Shown: in pieces, positions 20,465-30,330 of the stretch
Layout: each line of letters begins with the position of its first letter
Position numbering within the stretch: the first letter of the stretch is position 1
Assembly (NCBI GenBank): GCA_018398765.1
Contig: JAHBMJ010000162.1
Coordinates: forward strand, 12,501 to 44,428
Direction: 5' to 3'
Length of the DNA: 31,928 bases
Source: Chromera velia
Lineage: Eukaryota > Sar > Chromeraceae
Notes under the pieces: generated by a model
Seen by the model: the letters and a program-made list of their open reading frames with translations, nothing else
What the model was told of the DNA's origin: nothing
Databases searched by the model: none
Made by a program: the position numbers and the translations under genes

Positions 20465-23400
20465 TCCCTCTATCTGTCTGTCCGTCCCTGTCTCTGTCTA
20501 TTTCTGTGTCTCTCTCACTCGCTCCCTCGCTCTCTTCCCCGCTCCCCCCGTGTGTGCCTGTGTCTGTGCCTGTGTCTGTGTCTGTGTGTTTGCCTCACCC
20601 CCTATCCCTTGATCCTCCCCCCAGTTTTAAAGGCAACGTCCCGTCGCTTCAAGTGCAGCATGTCGTTTTTACTCCTGCCCCTGCTCTTTGGGTATTCCAT
20701 TTCCTCTTTAGAATTTTCCCATCGTTTCTCCCCCCTCTTCTGTCTCTGCTTGTCATCTTCGATCGTCTGTTGATGCAGACTCTTCGCCTGGTGGGTTGGC
20801 AGAAGGCTGCAGCTGCCGTGGAGTCCTCCAAGTACACCTCCCTACTCCGTCTGGTTGTCCTCCTCTGCATCGAGGAGAGGGCCCTGGGGATGGCAGAGAA
20901 GGTCGCCAAGAGAGCAGGTCTGGATGTCGACGCAGAGTTCCCCCAAATCGCCCAGTCGCAGGAGACAAAGGCGGCCAAGTGGATCTTCATGTCCAACGAG
21001 AAAGACCTCAAAGTCAGCCAGCAGAACGAACTAACGGATGGATGAAAAAAAAAAACACGATGCCGACCTTCAACAAAACGATTTTTCGTTGGGTCTCCTG
21101 TCTGTCTCCCGTGCACAGCCTAGCTTCCTTGCGGACCTGCTGAGTCATTTATCCGTGTCTACACATCGTTAATACGGATCTACCTAACTCTTGTTTAGTT
21201 CCCTCGTGCCTTCTTGTATCGATAGGCATGGTTGTACGCACCACAGATTGATCTGCTCGTACGGTTGTTTTCGTCTGTCTGCAGGCGGGTCTCGACCTCG
21301 TGTGGGGTGACTGGAGGATGATGGCGGCGTTCGGCTGCGTGTGTGCGGACAGACGCCGCTTTGCTGAGGCAGTACAGATCCTTGAGAGTCTCCCTCAGGA
21401 GAACGCCCTCCCTCCGTCCCTCGGGAGGGCCGATCTAAACGCTATAGCCCGGTTTCGAAAGCGAGAAACCGAGATACGGACTGGGTTTGCACACGAATCT
21501 AGAGACAGGGCGGGGGGGGGAAGACGGGGGTTTGGGTCGATGGAAAGGAGGCGAGAGAAGGAGATGAGATATTCCAAAAATACAGGGACAGCAGAGTTTC
21601 TGACTCTGCGTGAGAGCATGCACTGGAAGTGGGAGGATTCTATGCCTGAGGGTGTGGAGTGGGTGGCGTCTCTCTCTGCCCTAGAGAAGACAGTAGAGTA
21701 CCTGGAAACTCTTCCGAGAGGGTCCCTTGTTGGCGTCGATGCAGAGTGGCGGCCTTCCCTGCTGCCTGGACGCACCCCCCACGTTGCGTTGCTTCAACTG
21801 GCTGCCCTGACGAGAGAACAGGTGGACCTTGTGGGAGAGAATCTTGTCACGCACAGCTTGCCTCTCTCAGCAGAGGCGCTTGCACAGCTTCCCCGCCCTC
21901 GTGTGTTTCTTGTCGATCTCTTCTCTCTCTCCGACAGGTTTCTGAGTGTCCCCGAAACTCACACTGTGGACGAACTCCTGGCTCGCCTGCTGACCTCCCG
22001 ATGGCCCACCAAGGTGGGGGTCGCCTTCTTCTCGGGCGACTGGGCGAATATCCAGAAGAGAAATCGCGCAGTGCTCACGCAGAAGGCCCCAGCAGTGCAG
22101 CTAGACGCCGTCAAGCTTGCTCAAAAGGCTGCACAGAAGGTAGAGGGGGGAATGACGCACGCACATTCGGCTTCTTCTAGGCAGGAAGCGGTCAGAGAGG
22201 GGGGGCAGGACGGGTGTGAAGTGAATTCAGCTGAAATCGCAGAAGATCCTTCCACCCAACAAAATGTGCAGAATAGTCAGAATCAGACCAGTTCTGTAAC
22301 AGGCCTGTCTTCGATTGCGTCTCTGTTTCTTGGTCTTTGCCTTGATAAATCCAGCGCTGTCGGTAATTGGGAACTGCGTCCGTTGAGACCCCAACAGGTC
22401 GAGTACGCTGTTCTGGATGCAGTGACCACAGTGGTGGGTGCCGCAGCTGCCCTCGGGGTGCTTTGTGCAGGTCTGAGAAGAACAACAAGGAATGAGGAGG
22501 GGGGGGAGGGAGAGGTTCTGGAGTCATCGTTGTCGATTGGGTCTCCTCCTCCCTCCACGTCGCCAGAGGTTGTGGGGACTGTGTGGGGGGATGAGGAAGA
22601 GTTCCCGAATCGAAAGGGGGGCATGGGTGAGGGACCTGAAGGTGGTTGTTGGGTTGGTGGTCGGGGGGTGGGCTTGGGGTCGAGAGGGGAGGGGGAGGGA
22701 GAGGGGGAGGCGGGCGGTCCTGAGGCTTCGAAGAGGAAGAGTAAAAACAAAAAGAAGAAGAAGAAAAAGAAAGAGGAAGAACCGAAAAAGAGCGAAGAGG
22801 GCGCTGACCCTGGGTCAAAAAAAGAAGACACAGAGAGAGCAGAGAGGGCTCAAAATTGGAAGAAAGTGGAGGGGGAGAAAAAAAAGGAGGAGACAGACAG
22901 AAAATCCGCCGGGGAAGAAAACACCTCTGAGGAAGAGACAGAATCTTTGCAGAAATCCCAGTCAGAAGGGAGTTCAAAGCGCACACAAGACGTGACGATT
23001 ACCGACAAGGATGTACAGAGGTGGGTTGAATATCGTCGGAAGGGGGGGGTGGGGAGCGTACCCCAATGGCGGTTTGTGGTACCCGAGCAGTTGAGTAAAG
23101 TTGCCAGAAAGCTCCGGGGTTTGAATGTCGACACGAAGTTGGTGTCATCTCAACGTCGTGTGTTGGAGGAGACGGCTGATAAGGAAGGGAGGGTGGTGAT
23201 CACGAATGAGCGGGTGGAGAGACGGGGTGCTTTCAACAGTCCCTGTCAAGTGGTAGGGGGCAGATCGGTGGAGGAGACGGTGAGACAGATCCTGAAGGCC
23301 TTCAGCATCAACCCAGAGGAGGAGGGGCTCTGTGGACGGTCGGTGCATGGGCGTGAGCGTTTGGATGCATGGAGACAGGCGGAAAAAACGATGAGTTCAT

Positions 23401-24072
23401 GCTTCATACATGGACAGCGAGATAGCTCAGTCACTCTGATCTAGTGTTTATGTAGTGATCTGTGTCTTCGCCTCAGCTCTATCTGTGTGAATGACTTCTT
23501 TTCTGCAATGTCCGGCATCGGATTTGATCGCCCTCTGCTGGCAGCATCCATGCATGCCAATGCAAAGATCGATAGTCATCTGCTGCGTCGCTCAATCGGT
23601 TTTCTTTGCCATGCTGTCACAAAACAGCGGCTCCCAAAACCACCGCGTTCACGCTCATGTTTGCTGAATTTCTTCTCCCGGGAGCATTATGAAGCGGTCT
23701 ATCGACCTGATTGCCCGCTTTTGCTTGTTTCGTTTTTTTGTTCTGCATTTGTCTACACTTTTTTTTTGTCCTTCTAAGCAAACCGTCCAGACGCACCTTG
23801 ACACCCGCATTTGCATTACAAAATTAATGGATTGCACGAAACATCCTTCGAAAACCCGTCCATGCATGTCTGTGTGCAGCTGTCCGCAATGCAATGCACA
23901 GGACTGGCAGCTTGCAGAGAAGGCTTCTTTGAAAGGTGTGGTGAAGGAGGGGACCCTGGAGAAACACGACGAATTCTGGCGCTGCGGGGGATGTGGGAAG
24001 GTGTTCTGGGAGGGAAAGATGATGGAGATGGCTATCAATCATTTTAAGACCGAATTCATCTCTCAAACTTGA
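19435..24072 (+). CDS. EXD3: EXD3/Mut-7-like 3'-5' exonuclease with Mut7-C domain
   Basis: Four exons with agreeing phases: 19435-20181 (donor CGG|GTAAGT), 20779-21012, 21285-23338 (CG|GTCGGT), 23880-24072; 1075 residues from ATG 19435. Residues 1-400 are helical and resemble the N-terminal part of EXD3/mut-7. The DEDDy exonuclease motifs are all present: VDAEW (D479, E481), SGDWANIQ (D579) and YAVLDA (Y701, D705), with LDKS and NWELRPL between them, so 3'-5' exonuclease activity on RNA or DNA is likely. Residues of about 775-890 are a Gly/Glu then Lys/Glu-rich linker. The C-terminal Mut7-C PIN-like domain starts at WRFVVPEQLSKVARKLRGL; its usual FVxD Asp is Pro927. The zinc ribbon (C1013, C1016, C1047, C1050) closes across the last intron. 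In worms mut-7 acts in RNA silencing; the role here is inferred. An upstream ATG at 19291 could add an N-terminal leader. Confidence 0.85.
20182..20778 (+). other. Exonuclease intron with (TC)n-(TG)n microsatellite
   Basis: Intron from GTAAGT to TTGATGCAG. It carries (TC)n at about 20377-20445 followed by (TG)n to 20464, and stays pyrimidine-rich to about 20540. Frames through it encode only Ser/Leu and Cys/Val runs. Confidence 0.75.
21013..21284 (+). other. Exonuclease intron 20779-21012 / 21285
   Basis: Donor CTCAAA|GTCAGC and acceptor CTGTCTGCAG|GCG keep phase 0. Reading through the donor would stop at TGA 21043, so splicing is needed to reach the catalytic exon. The donor is not a strong consensus; it was chosen because it is in phase and because the next exon reads AGLDLVWGDWRMMAAFGC. 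Confidence 0.6.
23339..23879 (+). other. Last exonuclease intron, splits the Mut7-C zinc ribbon
   Basis: Donor GGACG|GTCGGT and acceptor TGTGTGCAG|CTG join to give GLCGRCPQCN, the expected entry into the Mut7-C zinc ribbon. Without splicing the frame ends at a TAG stop at about 23442-23444 and loses the ribbon. Confidence 0.75.
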
Positions 24073-25338
24073 AAATCCTGCTGCAAATGGTAATGGGTGA
24101 CTGGGTGGTAGCCTGATTTTGTTTATACAGAAGCCAAAAACGTTTGATTTCGTTGCTAGTTACGTCGATCGTCAGATGGACCTGCTGATACGGTCGTTTT
24201 GCATACATTGGGGGAAAAAAAGATGTTTAAGGATTCTAAGAAGGAACATGCAAAGCTGAAGTTATGAAAAAAAAAATAATCAACGTATAATGATTTCTGT
24301 TTAAGACAGCGAGAAGCCTATAGTCTAGAGCGTTTAAGTTCTATAAACTGAATGCATCTAGGAATGCATGACAGTTGGCGAAATGTTATGCAGTTGACAA
24401 ATAAGTGTGCTAGTGAGACTCAAATCTAGCCTCAGAGAATTTATTCTAAAATCTAGTTATTAGATCCAAGTAAATAAAAATATAGTCATCATCATCATCA
24501 TTATACACCATTATTATTATCATTAATCGGTCTATAGGCCATCATGCAATGCATGAGTCTAGGACAATGCTTTATTGCCCCTTTGCCAGACCTGTATCAT
24601 ACAACGGGAGGGGGCTTCATTCTCGCAACTCTAAACACCCTGCATCTAGAAGATGCTTTCTCATCGCCATCGGCCTATAAATAGGCATCTAGCGTTCGGC
24701 GGCAATGCACGATCGAGGCAGGTCGTATATAGCATCATTATAGTAATTAGTTTTATGGGGGTGGAAGACATTTAATCTCTGTTCTTACCAGTTCAGCTTC
24801 GTTTTACAATTAATTTACTATAACAAGTCTCTACTCTCCTTAAACAATATGCAACAATGCAATACATGCTACTAGACCTAGTACTAGATGTGCAATACAT
24901 TGTAACACACGGCTACACTCTAGTTCTATGGCTGCGTCTGCTAGGCTCTGCACTACATTAAAAAAAAATAAAAGAAGAGAAAAAGTTTTTTTTTAAAGGA
25001 TTTTTTTTTTATTTATCATAGCATTCAATATAAACAAACAACTGTTGTTCAAGTATAAGTGTTGTAAGAGTGTTGCACGGGGTATTGCATTGAAAACCAT
25101 ATGCTTTTCAGTTGATAAAAAAAAATAATAATAAAAGATTGGAAACTTTCTTTTTTTTTCTTTTTTCTTTTTTTTAATGGAGTGCAGAGCCTAGTACGTC
25201 TGTCGTTTAATTTTTTATGAGTTATACCTTATATTTTTTATAAGTGCATAACTAGGTGTACAACAAACTGCCCCTTCGCCCTCTCCATCCCTTTGGTGCC
25301 CTTTGCTACCTCTGATAAGTGATAAGTGATAAGTGATT

Positions 25339-25384
25339 TAGTAGTGTGCTAGAGTACTGTGGCTGTTTTGTCTTATAGAGGTCG
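25339..25384 (+). repeat. Dispersed repeat, copy 2
   Basis: Matches the reverse complement of 7063-7108 at 39 of 46 bases. It directly follows the GATAAGT array. Confidence 0.55.
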
Positions 25385-25717
25385 CCTCCGCTGGCTGGCT
25401 GCTCTAAGATAGGAAAGCTACAGTCAGACCTTACTGTATGGCTGTCATTGACTCATTGGCTGAACCCATTTCTTACTGGGCCGGGCTGCCAGTGCCATCT
25501 TCTTGAAAAACGTGGTCGCCTCTTCTTCTAGCTCTTCCTCCATTGTCTCGTCCACTCCGCTGACCAGTACAGTAAAATCGTATCTTTAGATCCCCCGCTG
25601 CCCCTGAGGCTCGGTGCTTCTTTTTTTTTTCTTCACAGCTGCTATTACGAGCGTTTGAATTCATACGGGTTTCAAACGGGGTTCAAGTTTACATTTTGAC
25701 TCTGAGTCAGTGGCTCC

Positions 25718-25738
25718 TGCTGCTGCTGCTGCTGCTGT
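25718..25738. repeat. (CTG)7 trinucleotide repeat
   Basis: Seven exact CTG units. The plus-strand frame across it reads a run of Leu but begins at TTG, not ATG, and has no other gene-like character. Confidence 0.9.
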
Positions 25739-26205
25739 GGCTGCCGCTGGAGGGCCTTCACTTGAGGAGGTGCTGTTCCGAGAGGCTGCGGTCAGGTTTA
25801 TTACCGGTCTTATACATCAAAAATCGCAAGCCTAGCTCTGCGGCGCATACGCCCCCCTTACTGCGAACTAGACTGCGAAGTCCCTCTTCAGAGCAGGGAA
25901 TCAGATTCCCTTCACCTCCCCTTCTCCAGCCTCTTCCTCCCTCTAGTCCTCCCTGATGATGGGTTCCTTTGTTATGACTGCCCCCATGGGGTATAGGCTT
26001 CCGCTGCGATGCTCGTCCAGGTCGTATTGACATCGTTATTATAATATCGCAGTATGACAAGCCCCTTCACCTGACAATTGAGAGCATGGTGCAGATTCTA
26101 AGTACCCCCGCATCCTTTGTACTGAGTCTTCTCCTAGGTCTTCTCCTCAGGCTCCCCTAGCTCCTCCCCCAGCCCGAGCTGGTATCGGATTGTCATCGCA
26201 TTCCT

Positions 26206-26316
26206 GAATTCGTCTGAGATTAAATCTAGGGTCAGATACATGTGCACCTAGGTATAATTTTTAAAAAACAAACACAAAAATTTGATCATTTTAAAATTTA
26301 CTTTTTTGTTTTTTGT
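26206..26316 (+). repeat. About 110-bp direct repeat, copy A
   Basis: Shares GAATTCGTCTG, TCTAGGGTCAGAT, ATGTGCA, TAATTTTTAAAAAACAAAC and TCATTTTAAAAT with copy B at 30977-31097, in the same order and orientation. Identity by eye is above 80 percent with a few small indels. Together the copies bracket the minus-strand retroelement remnant. Confidence 0.8.
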
Positions 26317-26382
26317 TTTTTTTTCTAATTATATGATTGAAAGGTTTGGTTCGCACTCAGAGCTACTATTGATACGTGATAC

Positions 26383-26398
26383 ACCCAACTAGTTGGGT
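26383..26398. repeat. 16-bp perfect palindrome
   Basis: ACCCAACTAGTTGGGT is its own reverse complement. Twelve bases of it (AACTAGTTGGGT) recur near 6826 inside the candidate MITE. Confidence 0.7.
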
Positions 26399-26480
26399 AA
26401 GTGCCTTGGGGGGCATCATGCAGTGGTTTAAGTTAATCACGTGTCTCGACCGTGCATATTTATGCAAGTGCGTGCTCTCT

Positions 26481-26660
26481 CAGGGCCCCCGGGCTGGGCT
26501 GAGCTGCCCTCTAAGGCGAAATGTATATTGACTTACCTTAATTCCACGAATTAACCAAGTGCATAGTGACATCGATCTTCCCCCTAAAAAATAGAGTGAT
26601 CACACGATATCAGGGCCTCTCGGCTGATTTCAGCAAAGCTGAGCTGCCCCCCGAGGCGAT
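26481..26660. repeat. Two diverged copies of a GC-rich 40-50 bp motif
   Basis: CAGGGCC...GGCTG...GCTGAGCTGCCC...AGGCGA occurs at 26481-26519 and 26611-26659, 130 bp apart, in otherwise AT-rich sequence. The second copy carries about 10 extra bases in the middle. Confidence 0.55.
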
Positions 26661-26808
26661 GCACATACCCTGGCAGGGCTTTAGATCAATCAGCTGGTTT
26701 TGATACATTATACTTCACCATTAGTCGCCGTCTGTCGACTACAAAGGTGTAGATTACAGTGTTATTACACCACAGAGGGAATACCTAAGTCCCGATAAAG
26801 TGTTAGCA

Positions 26809-27201
26809 CTACGTACCACCATAGCCTACTTCTGGTGAGAGGAGGTCCTCCTTTGATAGCGGCTGCAGTGTGTTTGTGTGGTTAGTCCAAGTCGTTTCCT
26901 GTAGTACTACCGTTCTGGGTGATACCTCGGATGAAGTGCAAAGGTGACGGCCTTGGCTGAAGATCTTCGGCACCCTATGGAAAGTATATGATGCCCTTGG
27001 GGTCCGTGCAGGGCAGGGGTCAAGGGACACCTCACGGACCTGGAGCTTGTAGGTGGCCACGTAGTAGAGGACTGCGGTTGGGTGTGTGTGGAAGGGGGAA
27101 GGAGTGTATGTAACATTGCGGGGGACTATTATGAGTGCCGTGGAGTGGTGAATAATGTGTGGAGTGATGGTGTGTCCTCCTTTATGATGATAATATACCA
27201 T
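26809..27201 (-). CDS. Hypothetical open frame, possibly part of the retroelement remnant
   Basis: A 130-codon frame beginning at an ATG (27201). It is rich in His, Thr, Pro and Ser; parts such as YKLQVREVSLDPCPARTP and KIFSQGRHLCTSS do not look like simple repeats. I do not recognise a family. It lies downstream, on the same strand, of the AT-hook/RLE frame and inside the direct repeats, so it could be a decayed downstream part of the same element or a chance frame. Confidence 0.2.
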   Translation of the reverse strand: MVYYHHKGGHTITPHIIHHSTALIIVPRNVTYTPSPFHTHPTAVLYYVATYKLQVREVSLDPCPARTPRASYTFHRVPKIFSQGRHLCTSSEVSPRTVVLQETTWTNHTNTLQPLSKEDLLSPEVGYGGT

Positions 27202-27959
27202 TCAATTTGTTCCAAGGGGGGGCCAGAGCAGTATAGAGGTCAAGCTACTGTGTGTTTCTGGTGGAAGTGTTTTCTATCCAGAGGTGTCAGCTACCGAGAT
27301 AGCTGTTGCCTGGCTAGTCTTCGGCTTTCGAAAGATATCGTTCTATTGTCCTATTCCTTTTACCTCCGTGTGTCACCATCTTAGGAGACAGGAGAGGTGT
27401 GGAGGCGTAAGGTGGAGTAGTGTGCAAGGGTAGGCTACTAGGGTTCAGTTTGGGTAAAGAGGTCTTATGGAGGGTTCAAGAGTTCTTGTGGAGAGAGCAG
27501 CGGCGTGCGTTCCCCTGGTCTTCAGAGTGTGGCTGAGCCAGTAGGTGCTAAATCAGATACGAGGTGTCTGCCTAGTGTTACAATCAGTTTAGAGGAGTGC
27601 AAGCTAGAGTGTACTGTGTTGTGACTTGTTGTTGAGTCTGCCATTTGAGGTCAAGTGGTGCTTATACAGAGGTCTGTGGGTTGAGGTGGGGTATATGTAA
27701 AAATATGAATTTTGATTCACCAGAAAATTATTTTTCATGCAGGGATAGGGTTCGCTATATAGTTGTACACGGTGCGGTGTGGGTCAATCAGCAATGATTC
27801 ACTACTGCTTGAGAGGAGCGGAGGAGGTAAGAGAGGGGTAGGAAGAGAGTTGTGAGTTTATTGGATAGGTGGAAGGGTCGGTGTGAGTGGTGTACATGGG
27901 TTGAATTTGTCCCATAATGATTTACGGCTGCGCGTGCGGCGCCAGGATATGATACACGG

Positions 27960-28242
27960 CTAGGCCTCTAGTTGCTTGGGCAGGTCATCGCCACGATAGG
28001 GTGGGATGACTTGGGTGCTTTCCCACCCTTCTAGTGTAGACGCATGTTCATCTATATTTCTGAGGTCATATATAGTGGCAAGGAGGGTCTCAGTTTCTTC
28101 GAGTGCACATTGTTGCTGTTCTTGGGAGTGGGCAGGGGGGAGGCCTGGTCTTGGGGCGGTGTGTTTTTTCTGTGACTTCGTAAAAAGGTTGGCAAACATG
28201 TCGAGGGCAGCCTATCGAAGGTTAGTCTCAACTTTGAGTTGT
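27960..28242 (-). pseudogene. Frameshifted C-terminal continuation of the retroelement protein
   Basis: After the main minus-strand frame stops at 28243, another frame continues with protein-like sequence: AAYAEQLKVETNLR, an internal TAG, then AALDMFANLFTKSQKKH and a tail ending GDDLPKQLEA at 27960. The shift plus the in-frame stop indicate decay, or a frame change from base errors. The stretch after the stop starts at an ATG (28199), so a separate small ORF is the alternative. Confidence 0.45.
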
Positions 28243-29794
28243 TCAGCGTATGCAGCTTACTATTTGGCCATATGGAGTTGTTGTATGGTCGAGGATGAGC
28301 CAAACAGTTGCAGTGCTAGCTGGATGTGTCTCCGCAGAATGGCCTGGCCAGGCGGTAGAGTAGTGGATGGTGGTAGAGAGGTCTTGTAGTAGCTTCTGCC
28401 TGCGGACTCTGACCGCGATCACTCGTTCAATAAGAGTGAGGCGTTTGTCTAGCATATGGTCATGGAAGGTAAGCACTGGCGTTTCCACTCCCCGGGGAGT
28501 GATTCGGGACTGGGTGGTAATCCAGTCCATAGCCTCAGAGCACCAGGTATCAAAACTGTCCGTTGCAAGGAGGAGAAGAGTGTAGTTGTGTCTCTTGATG
28601 ATGTGGTGAATATAATGATCATATTTTATATGTTTGAGGTGTGCTCCAACTTCCGCCCGGAGGCCTCTTTCGTTGGCCATTCTGGACAGGGCTCTGTCAG
28701 ATTGGCTGGACAGGAAAGAGGTAACGATCGTAACATCAAACAGTATTGTCCTACTATAGCTGAAGTGGATAATCAGGTCCATTCGGGAATTTTGGGGGGC
28801 TTTATGAAGCTCGAGATGCCGGGAGAGAACTTCCTTGTGGGCTACTAGCTCAGTGGCGCGCGCATGAGTAAGGAAAGGTTGTAATGTTACGTCATATCTC
28901 CATGTTCGTTCGGGTCCGGTAATGCAAGCCTCTAGATGGTATCCGTATGGGTCCAAAAATTTTTGGCAGGGCTTTTTCGGTTGTGAGATGTGCGGGGGGC
29001 AGGGGGGATCGTGGAGGGCATGTACGGGGTTAGGGGGCGGTGGTACGTGCGGGAACCCTTCTTCACTATTTGGGTGGGGGGCTTNCTGGCGTTTCCACTC
29101 CCCGGGGAGTGATTCGGGACTGGGTGGTAATCCAGTCCATAGCCTCAGAGCACCAGGTATCAAAACTGTCCGTTGCAAGGAGGAGAAGAGTGTAGTTGTG
29201 TCTCTTGATGATGTGGTGAATATAATGATCATATTTTATATGTTTGAGGTGTGCTCCAACTTCCGCCCGGAGGCCTCTTTCGTTGGCCATTCTGGACAGG
29301 GCTCTGTCAGATTGGCTGGACAGGAAAGAGGTAACGATCGTAACATCAAACAGTATTGTCCTACTATAGCTGAAGTGGATAATCAGGTCCATTCGGGAAT
29401 TTTGGGGGGCTTTATGAAGCTCGAGATGCCGGGAGAGAACTTCCTTGTGGGCTACTAGCTCAGTGGCGCGCGCATGAGTAAGGAAAGGTTGTAATGTTAC
29501 GTCATATCTCCATGTTCGTTCGGGTCCGGTAATGCAAGCCTCTAGATGGTATCCGTATGGGTCCAAAAATTTTTGGCAGGGCTTTTTCGGTTGTGAGATG
29601 TGCGGGGGGCAGGGGGGATCGTGGAGGGCATGTACGGGGTTAGGGGGCGGTGGTACGTGCGGGAACCCTTCTTCACTATTTGGGTGGGGGGCTTCGTTGG
29701 GGGGGGGGTGGGGATTCGTTGTAGGGGGGTGGGATGGGTGCTTCGGGGGGCGGCCCCTTGCACGTTTAACAGGGGGGGGAGGAGGGTTGTCCAT
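28243..29794 (-). CDS. AT-hook plus restriction-like-endonuclease protein of R2-type non-LTR element origin
   Basis: Starting at ATG 29794 the frame reads a Pro-rich N-terminus with an AT-hook (KRARGRPPK). It continues through a His/Cys segment (DPYGYHLEAC), where R2-type and other RLE non-LTR elements have a GHH-x-C motif. Next comes RMDLII followed after about 13 residues by LFDVTIV, the position of the RPD...D catalytic pair of the restriction-like endonuclease, then HLKHIKYDHY where R2 has KxxKY. Pro of the RPD triad is Met here. Because 28476-29084 and 29086-29694 are identical copies around one N, the frame as assembled is interrupted; counting one copy it is 313 residues ending at 28243. 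No reverse transcriptase is joined to it: sequence upstream is broken by frameshifts. It may be a relic of a retrotransposon C-terminus or a domesticated single gene. Confidence 0.55.
28476..29694. repeat. Exact 609-bp tandem duplication around a single N
   Basis: 28476-29084 and 29086-29694 read the same throughout on inspection, including an identical 130-codon antisense frame, and are separated only by one N at 29085. In a region where other repeats are clearly diverged, this points to two overlapping contig ends left unmerged by the assembler. Confidence 0.9.
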
Positions 29795-29929
29795 TGTGAA
29801 GGTCTGTGGTTATGCGTCTGCGTTGTGTCAGGTAGGGGCCTCCATGTTGGAGGCCTCCTTGTCGTCTTCGTTACGGAGGTCAGACTCTGCCAGACTGCCC
29901 TAGCTACCAGAAGTTCACTGACAGCTAGG

Positions 29930-30330
29930 CGTGCCACGTTATCGGGTAATACCAGAAAACCGAAGTGGATGTGGAGTTCTTCTCTTATGTCTCCTTCCTA
30001 AGTCTCCCTCTAGAGATTCAAGTTCCGCTTCGCGGCATGCTGGGCAGGTGTGTGGAGGATCCGTAACGTCTGTGATGACATCTATTCATGGTATGGGGAG
30101 TCCGAGGGTACGGCAGTGTACTATCTCCTACTGGGTGGATGTGGTAAATCGTATGACTTGGAGCTGAAATTAGCTGAGGGGCATGGCTGATATGTGCACG
30201 TTAGCTCCTTCGGATGATAGAGCTAGTATGCGGGTGGCATATCGTTGTGCTTCCCGCCACAGCAGTATGCCTACTGTCCCTGTACGGAAGAGGCGAACCA
30301 TTATCGTGGTAAAGCTTGCGATATATGTCT
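29930..30330 (-). pseudogene. Degenerate upstream part of the non-LTR element
   Basis: Several minus-strand frames each show a piece of retroelement-like protein. Reading toward lower coordinates: FRTGTVGILLWREAQRYATR ending at a TAA; then HTCPACREAELESLEGD; then, after a frame change, FLVLPDNVARLAVSELLVAR. The order (small hydrophobic segment, C..C motif, helical segment, then RLE domain) is that expected between the reverse transcriptase and endonuclease of such elements. Stops and frameshifts between pieces mark it as decayed. No YxDD reverse transcriptase motif was seen upstream. Confidence 0.4.

Larger units (their letters stand above)
24073..26205. other. AT-rich intergenic region downstream of the exonuclease gene
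   Basis: No gene is supported. It contains imperfect ATC/ATT repeats (about 24486-24525), long poly-A/T stretches (24960-25170), three GATAAGT repeats (25314-25334), a dispersed repeat copy (25339-25384) and a (CTG)7 run (25718-25738). From about 25440 to 26200 the sequence is more GC-rich and may be decayed repeat or gene fragment, but no protein family is recognisable. Confidence 0.5.

Noticed and set aside
21285-23444. Treating TAG at 23442-23444 as the end of the exonuclease
   Set aside because: A phase-2 donor at 23338 joins exactly to the zinc-ribbon exon at 23880, giving the expected GRCPQCN sequence; the unspliced end lacks the ribbon.
25696-25956. Poly-Leu frame resembling a secreted protein
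   Set aside because: It starts at TTG, and the hydrophobic run comes only from (CTG)7 and neighbouring CTG-like triplets.
28922-29903. Plus-strand Gly-rich frames over the retroelement
   Set aside because: They are antisense shadows of the Pro-rich RLE frame; the minus strand carries the recognisable motifs.
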